Assembly (NCBI GenBank): GCA_018729555.1
Contig: JAHHQG010000024.1
Location: 1 to 64,000, forward strand
Reading direction: 5' to 3'
Length of the DNA: 64,000 nucleotides
Source: Clostridiales bacterium
GTDB lineage: Bacteria; Bacillota; Sulfobacillia; RBS10-35
The position numbers were made by a program, and so were the translations under genes. Below the pieces are notes generated by a model. It was given only the letters and a program-made list of their open reading frames with translations, had not been told where the DNA came from and did no database searches. Shown here piece after piece: positions 23,870 through 33,157 of the stretch. Within the stretch, counting starts at the first letter, position 1, and each line of letters starts with the position of its first letter.

Positions 23870-25966
23870 GTGGCACGTCCTTTAGTCATCGTGGAATCGC
23901 CGGCCAAGGCGCGCACCATCGAGAAGTTCTTCAACCGCCGCGTGAAGGTGGTGGCGTCCATGGGCCATGTTCGGGACCTTCCCAAGAGCCAGCTGGGCGT
24001 CGATGTGAAGAACGGGTTTCAACCCCGGTACATCACCATCCGGGGTAAGGGTCAGGTGGTGAAACAGCTGAGGGAAGAAGCCAAAAAGGCGGGGAAAGTG
24101 TATCTCGCCACCGACCCCGACCGGGAGGGCGAGGCCATCAGCTGGCACCTGACCCAGGTTCTGGACCTCGATCCCCAATCGCCCCTTCGCCTGACCTTCC
24201 ACGAGGTGACCAAGCCGGCCTTGGAAAAGGCCATGAAGGAGCCGCGGCCCATCGATATGCACCTGGTGGAGGCCCAGCAGGCCCGGCGGATCCTGGACCG
24301 GCTGGTGGGCTATGAGCTGAGCCCCCTTTTGTGGCGGAAGGTGCGGGGAGGCCTTTCGGCGGGCAGGGTCCAGTCGGTGGCGGTGCGCCTCATCGTGGAG
24401 CGGGAGCGGGAGATCGAGGCCTTTACCCCTGAAGAATACTGGACCCTGGAGGCGGAGCTTCAAGCCGGCGACCAGGTCTTTAGGGCCCGCTATCAGGGGG
24501 AAGGGCCCGAGAAGGACCGGCTTGCCAGCGAGGAAGCAGCCCTTTCCGTGGTGGAGGCGTGCCGGGGGAAGACCTTTTGGGTGCGGGAGGTGAAGAAAGG
24601 GCAGCGGCAGCGCCAATCGCCCCTCCCCTTCACCACCAGCACCCTCCAGCAGGAGGCGTCCCGGCAGCTGGGGTTTACCGCCCAGCGGACCATGCGGGTG
24701 GCCCAGGAGCTTTATGAAGGCCTTTCCTTGGGGAGCCTGGGCCACGTGGGCCTCATCACCTACATGCGCACCGACAGCACCCGGGTGGCGCAAGAGGCTA
24801 TGGAGGCGGCAGAGAAAGAAATCCTCCGGCGTTTTGGCGGAGCCTACGTGCGTTTGAGGCAGGGGGGACGGGGCGCTCAGGATGCCCATGAAGCCATCCG
24901 TCCTACCCACGTGGATCTGGACCCTGACGCCATCAAGGAGCACCTCACCCGGGACCAGTACCGCCTCTACCGGCTCATCTACCTCCGGTTCCTGGCCTCC
25001 CAGATGGCGCCGGCCCGGTATGACACCATGACGGTCACCCTGGAAGCGGGGGAGACGGGCCACCTCTTCCGGGCTTCCGGGTCTCGCTTGGTGTTCCCGG
25101 GCTTTCTCGCCCTCTACCAGGAGGGGAAAGAAGACGACGAAAGGGACGAAGACGAGGTGAGCCTGCCGGCCCTGGAGGAAGGGCAGATGGCGGAGCTTTT
25201 GGATTTCTACCCGGAGCAGCACTTCACCCAGCCGCCGCCCCGGTACACGGAAGCCAGCCTCATCAAAGCCCTGGAGGAAAAGGGGATCGGGCGGCCCAGC
25301 ACCTACGCCCCCATCGTGGAAACCATCCAGAAGCGGGGCTATGTCGTCAAAGAGCAAAAGCGCTTTTATCCCACGGAGCTGGGGAGGCTGGTGACGGAGC
25401 TCCTGGAGGAGCATTTCCCCAAGATCGTCGATGTGGATTTCACCGCCCGCATGGAGAGCCTCTTGGATCAGGTGGAAGAAGGGAAGGTCTCCTGGAAAGA
25501 GATCCTGGAGGACTTCTACCGGGACTTTGCCGAGGATCTCAAAAAGGCCGAAGCGGCCATCGAAAAGGTCCACCTGGAGGAAGAAGTCACCGATGAGCGG
25601 TGCCCCCGGTGCGGCCGGCCCATGGTGGTGAAGCACGGGCGGTTTGGGCCCTTCCTCGCCTGCTCCGGTTACCCCGAGTGCCAGGAGACCAAGCCCCTTT
25701 TGGTGAAGACCGGGGTGGCCTGTCCGAAGTGCGGCGGCGAGATCGTGGAGCGCCGCAGCCGAAAGGGGCGGGTCTTTTACGGATGCTCCAACTACCCCGC
25801 CTGCGACTTTGTCCTCTGGGACCGGCCGACGGGGGAGACCTGCCCCGTCTGCGGGAGCCTCATGGTGGAAAAGCGGGGTAGAGGCGGAAAGGTATACACT
25901 GTATGCAGCAACCGGCAGTGCGAGATGTCCCGGGTGCCGGGTAAGGGCAAGGCGCCGGTGGGGTGA
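23870..25966 (+). CDS. topA: DNA topoisomerase I
   Basis: A protein of 698 residues that relaxes negative supercoils. The Toprim domain starts at VIVESPAKARTIEKF and has ATDPDREGEAISWHL; the catalytic Tyr is in VGLITYMRTDSTR (about residue 303). Three C-terminal zinc ribbons occupy the last ~125 residues (CPRCG, CPKCG and CPVCG with matching CSGYPEC, CSNYPAC and CSNRQC). The stop overlaps the xerC GTG by 4 nt. Confidence 0.96.
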   Translation: MARPLVIVESPAKARTIEKFFNRRVKVVASMGHVRDLPKSQLGVDVKNGFQPRYITIRGKGQVVKQLREEAKKAGKVYLATDPDREGEAISWHLTQVLDLDPQSPLRLTFHEVTKPALEKAMKEPRPIDMHLVEAQQARRILDRLVGYELSPLLWRKVRGGLSAGRVQSVAVRLIVEREREIEAFTPEEYWTLEAELQAGDQVFRARYQGEGPEKDRLASEEAALSVVEACRGKTFWVREVKKGQRQRQSPLPFTTSTLQQEASRQLGFTAQRTMRVAQELYEGLSLGSLGHVGLITYMRTDSTRVAQEAMEAAEKEILRRFGGAYVRLRQGGRGAQDAHEAIRPTHVDLDPDAIKEHLTRDQYRLYRLIYLRFLASQMAPARYDTMTVTLEAGETGHLFRASGSRLVFPGFLALYQEGKEDDERDEDEVSLPALEEGQMAELLDFYPEQHFTQPPPRYTEASLIKALEEKGIGRPSTYAPIVETIQKRGYVVKEQKRFYPTELGRLVTELLEEHFPKIVDVDFTARMESLLDQVEEGKVSWKEILEDFYRDFAEDLKKAEAAIEKVHLEEEVTDERCPRCGRPMVVKHGRFGPFLACSGYPECQETKPLLVKTGVACPKCGGEIVERRSRKGRVFYGCSNYPACDFVLWDRPTGETCPVCGSLMVEKRGRGGKVYTVCSNRQCEMSRVPGKGKAPVG

Positions 25967-26868
25967 AGGCCGTGGATGAAGCGTGGCGGTCCTTTGAGAT
26001 GGTCCTCCTGGGGGAGCGGCAGCTCTCTCCCCACACGTGGGAGGCCTACCGCCGGGACCTCCTCCAGTTTTTCCGCCACCTGACGGGAAAGGAAGGCCTG
26101 CCGCCCCTGGAGGCGCTGGAGGGCCTGAAGGCGGAGGACATCCGGGGCTTTCTGGGAATGCTTCAGGAAAAGGGCTATAGCCGCCGGTCCATGGCGCGAA
26201 AGCTGGCGGCCCTCCGGACGTTTTTCCGTTTTCTTTTGCGGGAAGGTTTCCTCCGGGAAGACCCCACCCGGCTCCTCCATACCCCCAAGCTGGGACGGCC
26301 CCTTCCCCGCGTGCTGACGGTGAGGGAGGCGGCCCTTTTGGTGGAGGCGCCGGAAGGGGAGGATCCTTTGGCCCTTCGCGACCGGGCTCTTTTGGAAGTG
26401 CTCTACGGGGCGGGGCTGCGCATCGGGGAGCTGGTGCAGCTCAACGCCACCGACGCCGAAGCGGGGAAAGGCTGGTTGCGGGTCATGGGGAAGGGGAAGA
26501 AAGAGCGCCTTGTGCCCCTGGGAAGGCCGGCCCAAGAGGCCCTTTCCCGGTACCTTTTGGAAGGGAGGCCCCGGCTCCTTCGCCGCCCCGAGGAGGCCCT
26601 TTTCCTCAACCGGCGAGGAGGCCGCCTGACGCCCCGGGGAGTGCGGACCATCCTTTCCCGCTACGTCCCGGGGCTTTTTCCGGGGCGGCGGGTGACGCCC
26701 CATACCTTCCGGCACTCCTTCGCCACCCACCTCCTGGATGGGGGCGCCGATCTCCGGCTGGTGCAGGAGTGGCTGGGCCATGCTTCCCTTTCCACCACCC
26801 AGATTTACACCCACCTTTCCAGGGAGCGGCTGCAGGAGGTGTACCGCAGTGCCCATCCGCGGGCTTGA
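25963..26868 (+). CDS. xerC: tyrosine recombinase XerC
   Basis: A protein of 301 residues that resolves chromosome dimers. The N-terminal core-binding domain spans about 5-90, and the catalytic domain has Arg in [13 protein letters not shown], Lys in [43 protein letters not shown] with the nucleophilic Tyr. The position topA-xerC-hslV-hslU is the standard Gram-positive order. The GTG start overlaps topA. Confidence 0.94.
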   Translation: MKAVDEAWRSFEMVLLGERQLSPHTWEAYRRDLLQFFRHLTGKEGLPPLEALEGLKAEDIRGFLGMLQEKGYSRRSMARKLAALRTFFRFLLREGFLREDPTRLLHTPKLGRPLPRVLTVREAALLVEAPEGEDPLALRDRALLEVLYGAGLRIGELVQLNATDAEAGKGWLRVMGKGKKERLVPLGRPAQEALSRYLLEGRPRLLRRPEEALFLNRRGGRLTPRGVRTILSRYVPGLFPGRRVTPHTFRHSFATHLLDGGADLRLVQEWLGHASLSTTQIYTHLSRERLQEVYRSAHPRA

Positions 26869-26881
26869 GGGAGGGGTTTCT

Positions 26882-27418
26882 CTGCGCCAGACGACCATCA
26901 TCGCCGTCCGAAGGGATGGCCGGGTGGCCATGGCCGGCGACGGCCAGGTGACCAACGATGCCGAGAAAACCATCATGAAGAAGGGTGCCGTGAAGGTCCG
27001 GCGGGTGTACCGGGACCAGGTCCTCACCGGCTTTGCCGGGGCCACCGCCGATGCCATCACCCTCAGGGAGCGCTTTGAGGGAAAGCTGGAGCAGTACGGC
27101 GGGGATCTTTTGCGGGCGGCGGTGGAGCTGGCCAAGGAATGGCGGGGGGATCGGGTCTTGCGCCACCTCCAGGCCCTTATGATCGTGGCCGATCGCCAAA
27201 GGCTCCTGGTCATCTCCGGTGCGGGGGACGTCATCGAGCCCGACGACGGCGTGGCGGCCATCGGGTCGGGAGGCGCTTACGCCCTGGCGGCCGCCCGGGC
27301 CCTTTTGCGCCATACCTCCCTTTCCGCCGCCGACATCGCCAGGGAAGCTCTGGCCATCGCCGCGGAGATCTGCATCTACACCAACGACCACATCACAGTG
27401 GAGGAGCTGGGAGGATGA
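26882..27418 (+). CDS. hslV: ATP-dependent protease peptidase subunit HslV (ClpQ)
   Basis: A protein of 178 residues, the proteasome-like subunit of HslUV. After a short leader comes [20 protein letters not shown], with the N-terminal threonine nucleophile exposed on processing; [21 protein letters not shown] is family-typical. Two starts are possible: CTG 26882 (GGGAGGGG 5 nt upstream, leader MRQ, like homologues) or GTG 26849 (AGGAGGTG upstream, inside xerC, adding 11 residues). I favour CTG, with moderate confidence. The stop overlaps hslU by 4 nt. Confidence 0.92.
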   Translation: MRQTTIIAVRRDGRVAMAGDGQVTNDAEKTIMKKGAVKVRRVYRDQVLTGFAGATADAITLRERFEGKLEQYGGDLLRAAVELAKEWRGDRVLRHLQALMIVADRQRLLVISGAGDVIEPDDGVAAIGSGGAYALAAARALLRHTSLSAADIAREALAIAAEICIYTNDHITVEELGG

Positions 27419-28800
27419 GGGAACACACGCCCCGTCAGGTGGTGGCAGAACTTGATAAGTACATCGTGGGGCAGGATGAAGCGAAGCGGGCCGTGGCCAT
27501 CGCCCTTCGCAACCGGTATCGGCGGCGCCTCTTGCCCCCAGAGGTCCGGGATGAAGTCACGCCGAAAAACATCCTCATGATCGGCCCCACCGGGGTGGGG
27601 AAGACGGAGATCGCCCGGCGCATGGCCAAACTGGTGAAGGCCCCCTTTTTGAAGGTGGAAGCCACCAAGTTCACGGAAGTGGGCTATGTGGGCCGGGATG
27701 TGGATTCCATCATCCGCGACCTCACGGAGCTGGCGGTGCGGATGGTGAAGGCCGAAAAGATGGAAGCGGTGAAAGAAAAGGCGGAAGAGCTGGCCCAGGA
27801 GCGGATCTTGGAATACCTGAAGCCCTTGCCGGAACGGCCGCTGCCGCAAAATCCCTTTGAAGTTCTTTTGCGCGGGTCGGCGGGGTACCAGGAACCGGGC
27901 GAGTACGAGTATCAGCGGCAGCGGGTCCTGGCGGAGCGGGCGGAGCTCCGCAAAAAGCTCCTGGCGGGGGAGCTGGAAGGGGAAATGGTGGAGATCGAGG
28001 TGGAGGAAAACCTCTCCATGCTGGAGATCTTCACCGGCCAAGGGATCGAGCAGCTGGGGGTGAACCTCAAGGACGCCTTCGGGAACCTCTTTCCCCCCAG
28101 GAAAAAGAAGCGCCGCATGACGGTGGCGGAAGCCCGCCGGATCCTGGCGGCCCAGGAGGCGGAAAAGCTGATCGATGAAGATCAGGCCATCCAGGAAGCT
28201 ATCCACCGGGTGGAGCAGGACGGCGTGGTTTTTATCGACGAGATCGACAAGATCGCGGGAAGGGATCAGACGGTGGGCCCCGATGTGTCCCGGGAAGGGG
28301 TGCAGCGGGATCTCCTTCCCCTGGTGGAAGGGAGCACCGTCATGACCAAGTACGGCCCCGTGAAGACGGACCACATCCTCTTCATCGCCGCCGGCGCCTT
28401 CCACATCTCCAAGCCTTCGGACCTCATCCCCGAGCTGCAGGGGCGCTTTCCCATCCGCGTGGAGCTCAGCCCCCTCACCCGGGCTGATCTTCGCCGCATC
28501 CTCTCGGAGCCGGAGAACAGCCTGGTGCGCCAGTACCAGGCCCTTCTTGCGGCCGATGGGGTAAGGCTCCAGTTCACCGAAGATGGCCTCGACGCCATCG
28601 CCGAATTCGCCGAGATGGTGAACCAACAGACGGAGAACATCGGAGCCCGGCGGCTCCACACCATCATGGAAAAGCTTCTGGAGGACATCTCCTTCCAGGC
28701 TCCCGAAGAAGGCGGCGATGTGGTCATCGATCGGGCCTACGTGGAAAAGCGCCTGGCCAGCCTGGTGGAGGACCGGGATCTCAGCCGCTACGTCCTTTAG
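27415..28800 (+). CDS. hslU: ATP-dependent protease ATPase subunit HslU (ClpY)
   Basis: A protein of 461 residues, the AAA+ unfoldase that feeds HslV. It opens with [20 protein letters not shown], has Walker [17 protein letters not shown] near residue 60, an I-domain (about 110-245), Walker [16 protein letters not shown], a sensor arginine region in [18 protein letters not shown], and the typical tail DRDLSRYVL. The ATG overlaps hslV. In Bacillus codY follows, but here no codY is present. Confidence 0.96.
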   Translation: MREHTPRQVVAELDKYIVGQDEAKRAVAIALRNRYRRRLLPPEVRDEVTPKNILMIGPTGVGKTEIARRMAKLVKAPFLKVEATKFTEVGYVGRDVDSIIRDLTELAVRMVKAEKMEAVKEKAEELAQERILEYLKPLPERPLPQNPFEVLLRGSAGYQEPGEYEYQRQRVLAERAELRKKLLAGELEGEMVEIEVEENLSMLEIFTGQGIEQLGVNLKDAFGNLFPPRKKKRRMTVAEARRILAAQEAEKLIDEDQAIQEAIHRVEQDGVVFIDEIDKIAGRDQTVGPDVSREGVQRDLLPLVEGSTVMTKYGPVKTDHILFIAAGAFHISKPSDLIPELQGRFPIRVELSPLTRADLRRILSEPENSLVRQYQALLAADGVRLQFTEDGLDAIAEFAEMVNQQTENIGARRLHTIMEKLLEDISFQAPEEGGDVVIDRAYVEKRLASLVEDRDLSRYVL

Positions 28801-28805
28801 GCTTC

Positions 28806-28834
28806 TTCCGGCAAAGGGCGAAAGCCCGCCGGAA
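28806..28834 (+). other. 11-bp hairpin with GAAA tetraloop after hslU
   Basis: TTCCGGC pairs with GCCGGAA and the inner GGGC with GCCC around a GAAA loop; an AAA bulge separates the two stem parts. It starts 6 nt after the hslU stop. No T-tract follows, so it may protect or process the mRNA end instead of terminating. Confidence 0.45.
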
Positions 28835-29230
28835 CCCCCGCGAAGGCAAGGGAGCTGCCCGGGGGGCGTTTTGGGTCTAGAGGCTTTCGGCCGACGGGGA
28901 CCTTTCCCGCCCATATCCCGAGCCGATCTAACCTTTTGTGGTTGGCGTAGAGATGCCTCAGCTGAAGGCCGCCGGCCCAAAGGAGAAGGGGTGCCGCCTC
29001 CGGCTGGGCCGTGTCATGGCCCCGTGGGCCGCCACCATGATCCCGTTGGCAGGCGGCATTGAAGGAGATATCCACGGTCGAGGATTTCCTGCCGGTCGGG
29101 GGGCAAGGTGCTGGATGTGGTCTATGCCTTCTCCATCTTGGAAGCCCAGCCCTTGCCACCAAGGTGCGAGGAGAGGCTTTGGGAAAGGCGTCTGAATGAA
29201 CATGGGGTAAAGTTGGGGTGTCGAGAAAAA
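28835..29230. other. gene-free stretch, nothing recognised
   Basis: About 400 bp at the position of codY in Bacillus. Short open frames occur on both strands, but none has a family match I recognise, a consistent ribosome-binding site or the codon pattern of the neighbours. Several GC-rich inverted pairs (for example GGCCC and GGGCC around 28975-29010) could fold. Decayed coding sequence is possible but not shown. Confidence 0.4.
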
Positions 29231-29237
29231 AAGTTTC

Positions 29238-29266
29238 TTATCGGAAGAAGGAGTTTGAAAGTTAAT
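29238..29266 (+). promoter_or_regulatory. weak candidate promoter of the flagellar operon
   Basis: Bases 29220-29280 are strikingly AT-rich for this genome. TTATCG (29238-29243), 17 nt and GTTAAT (29261-29266) is the best sigma-A-like pair I see; both boxes match only partly. It would start transcription near 29273, just before the riboswitch. No sigma-D-type promoter was recognised. Confidence 0.3.
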
Positions 29267-29340
29267 AGAGAATAGCTGGAATCCCAGGGAGAGTAAGACC
29301 AAGGTCCTGGGACGGGCCGAGGTCGTTGACAACTTCCAAT

Positions 29341-29437
29341 AGGTTCCGAAAGGGCAAACCCGCCGAAAGGCGGGGACGCAAAGCTACGGGTCCTCGCCGG
29401 CCATGGCCGGCAGGACCGCCGGGCTGCCGAAGAACCA
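29341..29437 (+). promoter_or_regulatory. cyclic-di-GMP-I (GEMM-I) riboswitch aptamer
   Basis: The class I core is visible: GAAAGGGCAAACC (29348-29360), a CCCGCC-GAAA-GGCGGG hairpin whose GAAA loop is the expected tetraloop (29359-29374), then GACGCAAAGC, a long P3 arm with GGTCCT and AGGACC, and GGGCTGCCGA. P1 closes with GGTTC (29342-29346) and GAACC (29432-29436). Class I aptamers bind cyclic di-GMP. It precedes flgB and a strong terminator, as in the C. difficile flgB operon. P1's 3' strand can instead pair in the hairpin at 29433-29451. Confidence 0.93.
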
Positions 29438-29465
29438 TTCCTCGAATGGTTTCCCGTGCTTCTTG

Positions 29466-29499
29466 CGCCCCTCGCCGTGCCCGGCGGGGGGCGTTTTTT
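29466..29499 (+). terminator. riboswitch-associated intrinsic terminator
   Basis: A 12-bp stem (29466-29477 with 29482-29493, one T-G pair) with loop TGCC is followed by six Ts (29494-29499). It lies 24 nt before flgB, inside the leader, so transcription of the whole flagellar operon must pass it. It is the likely expression platform of the c-di-GMP aptamer. Confidence 0.9.
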
Positions 29500-29522
29500 G
29501 TCGAAGGAGAGGAGGGATTCCG

Positions 29523-29858
29523 TTGGAGATCCGGGAGGTCACCCATCTGGAAGCGGCCCTTAAGGTTTTGGGAGAACGGCAAAAGCTTTTGGCCCACAAC
29601 CTGGCCAACGTCGATACCCCAGGGTACCGGCGGGTGGATGTGGATTTTGCCGAAGCTTTCGAGGCGGCCCTTGCCGGAAAGAGCATCCCCTATCACCGGG
29701 AGGCGGCCACCTTCTACAAACCCGACGGAAACGGCGTGGATGTGGACAGCGAGATGGCCCTTTTGGCGGAGACCACCCTCCACTACCAGTCGGCGGCCCA
29801 GATGCTGAGCCTGGCCCTGGGCCGCTACCAGACGGCCATCACGGGGAGGAGTCGCTAG
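29523..29858 (+). CDS. flgB: flagellar basal-body rod protein FlgB
   Basis: A protein of 111 residues, a proximal rod subunit. HNLANVDTPGYRRVDVDF (about residues 22-39) is the rod/hook N-terminal motif, and the C-terminal helix (about 75-108) is heptad-like. TTG 29523 is preceded by GAGGAGGG with good spacing and restores the normal N-terminus. It is the first gene downstream of the c-di-GMP riboswitch and terminator, so its expression should report that switch. Confidence 0.93.
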   Translation: MEIREVTHLEAALKVLGERQKLLAHNLANVDTPGYRRVDVDFAEAFEAALAGKSIPYHREAATFYKPDGNGVDVDSEMALLAETTLHYQSAAQMLSLALGRYQTAITGRSR

Positions 29859-29859
29859 G

Positions 29860-30249
29860 ATGTTCGACATGCTCAACATCAGCTGGAGCGGACTTTCGGC
29901 CCAGAGGTTCCGCTTGGATGTGGTGGCGGAGAACCTGGCCAACATCCACAGCACCCGGACGCCTCAAGGCCACGCCTACTGGCGGCAGGTGCCCATCTTC
30001 CAGGAGGCGGGGGGCCTTCGGGGTGTGAAGGTGGTGGGTCTCGCCACCGATCCCCGCCCGGGCCCCCGGGAATATCAGCCGGGCCACCCCGATGCCGACG
30101 GCGACGGGTACGTGCAGCTTCCCAATGTGGATCCCACGGTGGAGATGGTGAACATGCTGGCGGCGGCGCGGGCTTACCAGGCCAACGTGACGGCCTTTGA
30201 GGCCGGAAAATCCATCTTCAAGGCAGCCCTGGAGATGGGGCGGAGCTAA
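29860..30249 (+). CDS. flgC: flagellar basal-body rod protein FlgC
   Basis: A protein of 129 residues, a rod subunit paired with FlgB. It shows ISWSGLSAQRFRLDVVAENLANIHST at the start (conserved rod motif) and VDPTVEMVNMLAAARAYQANV near the end. The ATG is 2 nt after the flgB stop. The length is close to the family norm. Confidence 0.95.
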   Translation: MFDMLNISWSGLSAQRFRLDVVAENLANIHSTRTPQGHAYWRQVPIFQEAGGLRGVKVVGLATDPRPGPREYQPGHPDADGDGYVQLPNVDPTVEMVNMLAAARAYQANVTAFEAGKSIFKAALEMGRS

Positions 30250-30264
30250 GAAGGAGGTCATGGC

Positions 30265-30576
30265 ATGGCAGGTATCCTTCCCCAGTTTCCCATCCTTCCT
30301 TCCCAGCCCGGGAGCGCCGGGGGGGTGGGGATGCCCCGGGAGAAGAAGGGGGCGGGCGAAGCCTTCCTGGAGGAGCTGAAGAGCGCCCTTTCCGAGGTGG
30401 ATCGGTACCAGAAAGAGGCCCTGATGGCAGGGGAGGCCCTCTCCCGAGGCGACCTCCAGGATGTGGCCCAGGCCATGGTGGCGGCCCAGAAGGCCCAGCT
30501 GGCCTTGAGCCTGACGGTGGAGGTCCGCAACCGGGCCATCGAGGCCTACCAAGAGATCATGCGGATGCAAGTGTGA
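30265..30576 (+). CDS. fliE: flagellar hook-basal body protein FliE
   Basis: A protein of 103 residues joining MS ring and rod. The C-terminal half (about 30-103) holds the FliE pattern: FLEELKSALSEVDRYQ, then DVAQAMVAAQKAQLALSL and a tail ending RNRAIEAYQEIMRMQV. The first ~28 residues are Pro/Gly-rich. AAGGAGG precedes the ATG. It lies in the usual flgB-flgC-fliE-fliF order. Confidence 0.94.
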   Translation: MAGILPQFPILPSQPGSAGGVGMPREKKGAGEAFLEELKSALSEVDRYQKEALMAGEALSRGDLQDVAQAMVAAQKAQLALSLTVEVRNRAIEAYQEIMRMQV

Positions 30577-30590
30577 GGAGGTCCTAAGGG

Positions 30591-32126
30591 ATGCCGGGGT
30601 TGGACCGGCTCAAGGATGTGTGGCAAAGGGTCAAGCCTTCCCAGCGCCTGGCGCTCTTCTTCGTAGGAGGAGGGCTCATCCTGGCCCTTTTGGTCTACAC
30701 CCTCTTTGCCCGCCAGAACCAGGAGTTCGTCCCCCTCTTCAGCGACCTTCAGCCTGCCGATGCGGCGGCGGTGGTGGCGGCCTTGGAGAGCCGCCACATC
30801 CCCTACCGGCTGGATCAGCAGGGGCAGACGGTGCTGGTGCCCAGCCAGGATGTCTACCGGCTTCGCCTGGACCTGGCGGCGGAGGGGATCCCCCATTCGG
30901 GGCGGGTGGGGATGGAGATCATGGATCGCCTGAGCCTCACCAGCACCGACTTTGATCGCCAGGTCAGCCTCCTCCGGGCCACCCAGGGGGAGCTGGAGCG
31001 AACCCTCTCCCAGATCCAGGGGGTCCGCCAGGCCCGGGTCCACATCGTCATGGGGAAGAGCTCGCCCCTGGTGGGGGAAAGCATCCCCGCCAGCGCCGCC
31101 GTCCTTTTGGAGATGCAGCCGGGCCAGACCGTCACCCCCAAGCAAGTGCAAGGGATCATCCACCTGGTGGCCGCCAGCGTGCCGGGCCTCCAGCCGGAAC
31201 ATGTCACAGTGGTGGACCAGTACGGCCAGCTCCTCTCGGCGGCCGCCGGAAGCTCGGTGGATTTGGCAGGGGCCGACCACTACCTGGACCTCCAGGCCCG
31301 CTTTGAGCGGGATCTTCAAGAGCGCTTGCAGGCCTTTCTCACCCAGATCTTCGGGCCGGGGCAGGTGGTGACCCAGGTGTCGGCCCGCCTCAACTTCGAC
31401 AAGGTGACCACCGAAGAAGATCTCTTCACCAACCCCGGCGACGGGCAGCAGGGCCTTTTGCGCCAGGCCAACGAGTACCGGAAGGAGGTGGTGGGGGAAG
31501 GGCCCCAGGGGGGTGCCCCGGGGGACAGCAATTTCCCCACGGCCCCTCCCTTTGTGGCGGGGAGCGGCGCCACCCGCACCACGGAAGAAAACCTCCAGCA
31601 CACTTACGAATACAACCGCACCCACACCGTGACCCAGGTGGCCCCGGGGACGGTCCGCCAGCTGCAGGTGGCGGTGGTGGTGGCCAAGCCCCTCACGGCG
31701 GAGCAGCAGGCCCAGCTGCAGCAGCTGGTGGCGGCGGCGGTGGGGACCGACCCCGCCCGCAACGATGTGGTGACGGTCACCAGCATGCCCTTTGACCGCT
31801 CGGTGCTGGACCAGTTTCCCCCGGAGGAGCCCGTGCCTTCGCCCCAAGGCATCCCGCCCCTCTACCTCTACGGGGGCGCGGGGGCAGCCCTTCTCCTCCT
31901 CGTCGTCCTGATCCTCTGGATGAGGAGGCGGGCCCTCGCCCGGCGGCGGAAGGAGAAAGAGGCGGAAGAAGAGCTCCGCCTCCTGCAGGAAGAGATGCAA
32001 AAGAACGGCCGGGCCCGCTCCATCCCCACGCCGACGGTGGATGAGGACCTCAAGCGCCTCGCTCGGGAGCACCCCGATCTGGTGGTCCGGACCCTTAGGG
32101 CCTGGATGATGGAGGAGCGATCCTAA
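30591..32126 (+). CDS. fliF: flagellar MS-ring protein FliF
   Basis: A protein of 511 residues forming the membrane ring base. It has membrane segments at about 23-42 and 425-444, with ring-building periplasmic domains between (VPLFSDLQPADAAAVVAAL; IPHSGRVGMEIMD; GVRQARVHIVM; a secretin-like region near 195-235). The C-terminal tail, about 475-511, is the FliG-binding end. The stop overlaps the fliG ATG as TAATG. Confidence 0.96.
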   Translation: MPGLDRLKDVWQRVKPSQRLALFFVGGGLILALLVYTLFARQNQEFVPLFSDLQPADAAAVVAALESRHIPYRLDQQGQTVLVPSQDVYRLRLDLAAEGIPHSGRVGMEIMDRLSLTSTDFDRQVSLLRATQGELERTLSQIQGVRQARVHIVMGKSSPLVGESIPASAAVLLEMQPGQTVTPKQVQGIIHLVAASVPGLQPEHVTVVDQYGQLLSAAAGSSVDLAGADHYLDLQARFERDLQERLQAFLTQIFGPGQVVTQVSARLNFDKVTTEEDLFTNPGDGQQGLLRQANEYRKEVVGEGPQGGAPGDSNFPTAPPFVAGSGATRTTEENLQHTYEYNRTHTVTQVAPGTVRQLQVAVVVAKPLTAEQQAQLQQLVAAAVGTDPARNDVVTVTSMPFDRSVLDQFPPEEPVPSPQGIPPLYLYGGAGAALLLLVVLILWMRRRALARRRKEKEAEEELRLLQEEMQKNGRARSIPTPTVDEDLKRLAREHPDLVVRTLRAWMMEERS

Positions 32127-33157
32127 TGAGCGTGCAGGAAAGGCTCATGCAGCGACCGCAGCTGAGAGGCCGGCAAAAGGCCGCCATCTTCCTCATCAGC
32201 CTGGGGCCGGAAGCATCGGCGGCCATCATGAAGAAGATGAGCGACGAGGAGATCGAGGCCCTCACCCTGGAAATCGCCAACATCCAACGGGTGGATCCCC
32301 AGGTGCGGGAACAGGTGCTGAAGGAATTCCACGATCTCGCCCAGGCTCAGGCGTACATCGACAAGGGCGGGGTGGAGATGGCGAAGGAGATCCTGGAGCG
32401 GGCCTTGGGCGTGGCCCAGGCCCAGGAGATGCTCAAGCGCCTCACGGCATCCCTTCAAGTTCGCCCCTTCGATTTCATCCGCAGGACCGACCCGTCCCAG
32501 ATCATCAACTTTTTGCAGCAAGAGCATCCCCAGACCATCGCCCTCATCCTCTCCTACCTGAATCCCGAGCAGGCGGGGCAGGTCCTCTCCAGCATGCCGG
32601 CGGAAAAGCAGAGCGACATCGCCCGCCGCATGGCCCGCATGGATACCACCTCGCCGGAGATGGTGCGGGAGATCGAGAAGGTCCTGCAGGGGCGCTTTGC
32701 CCAGCTCATGACGGAAGGGTCGCAGCGGGTGGGGGGCGTGGACACGGTGGTGGCCGTCCTCAACCGGGTGGACCGGGCCACGGAGCGGACCATCCTCCAC
32801 TCCCTGGAAGAGACGGACCCGGAGCTGGCGGAGGAGATCAAGCGGCGCATGTTCGTCTTTGAAGATCTGGTTCTCTTGGACGATCGGGCCATGCAGCGCG
32901 CCCTCCGGGAGATCGATCTCCAGACGGATCTTCCTCTGGCCCTCAAGGTCGCCAGCGAGGAAGTCAAGACCCGGATCCTGCAGAACCTTTCCGAGAGAGC
33001 CCGGCAGCACCTGGAGGAGGCCATGTCCTATCTGGGCCCGGTCCGCCTGAAGGAAGTGGAAGAGGCTCAGCAGCGCATCGTCAATGCCGTGCGGGCCCTG
33101 GAGGAAGCCGGGGAAATCATCATCAGCCGGGGGGGTAAGGATGAAGTGGTGGTTTGA
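32126..33157 (+). CDS. fliG: flagellar motor switch protein FliG
   Basis: A protein of 343 residues, the switch-ring subunit that contacts stators. It shows LRGRQKAAIFLISLGPEA at the start, EHPQTIALILSYLNPEQAG in the middle domain, and the C-terminal torque domain with FVFEDLVLLDDRAMQRALRE and the charged helix. The length matches the family. It overlaps fliF by 1 nt and fliH by 17 nt. Confidence 0.96.
   Translation: MSVQERLMQRPQLRGRQKAAIFLISLGPEASAAIMKKMSDEEIEALTLEIANIQRVDPQVREQVLKEFHDLAQAQAYIDKGGVEMAKEILERALGVAQAQEMLKRLTASLQVRPFDFIRRTDPSQIINFLQQEHPQTIALILSYLNPEQAGQVLSSMPAEKQSDIARRMARMDTTSPEMVREIEKVLQGRFAQLMTEGSQRVGGVDTVVAVLNRVDRATERTILHSLEETDPELAEEIKRRMFVFEDLVLLDDRAMQRALREIDLQTDLPLALKVASEEVKTRILQNLSERARQHLEEAMSYLGPVRLKEVEEAQQRIVNAVRALEEAGEIIISRGGKDEVVV

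Noticed and set aside
28835-29220. Transposase or codY remnant
   Set aside because: Reading all frames gave no motif of either family, and no terminal inverted repeats or target duplications were seen.
29326-29331. TTGACA just before the riboswitch
   Set aside because: The -10 would fall at 29349-29354 (AAAGGG), inside the aptamer, so transcripts would lack the P1 strand.
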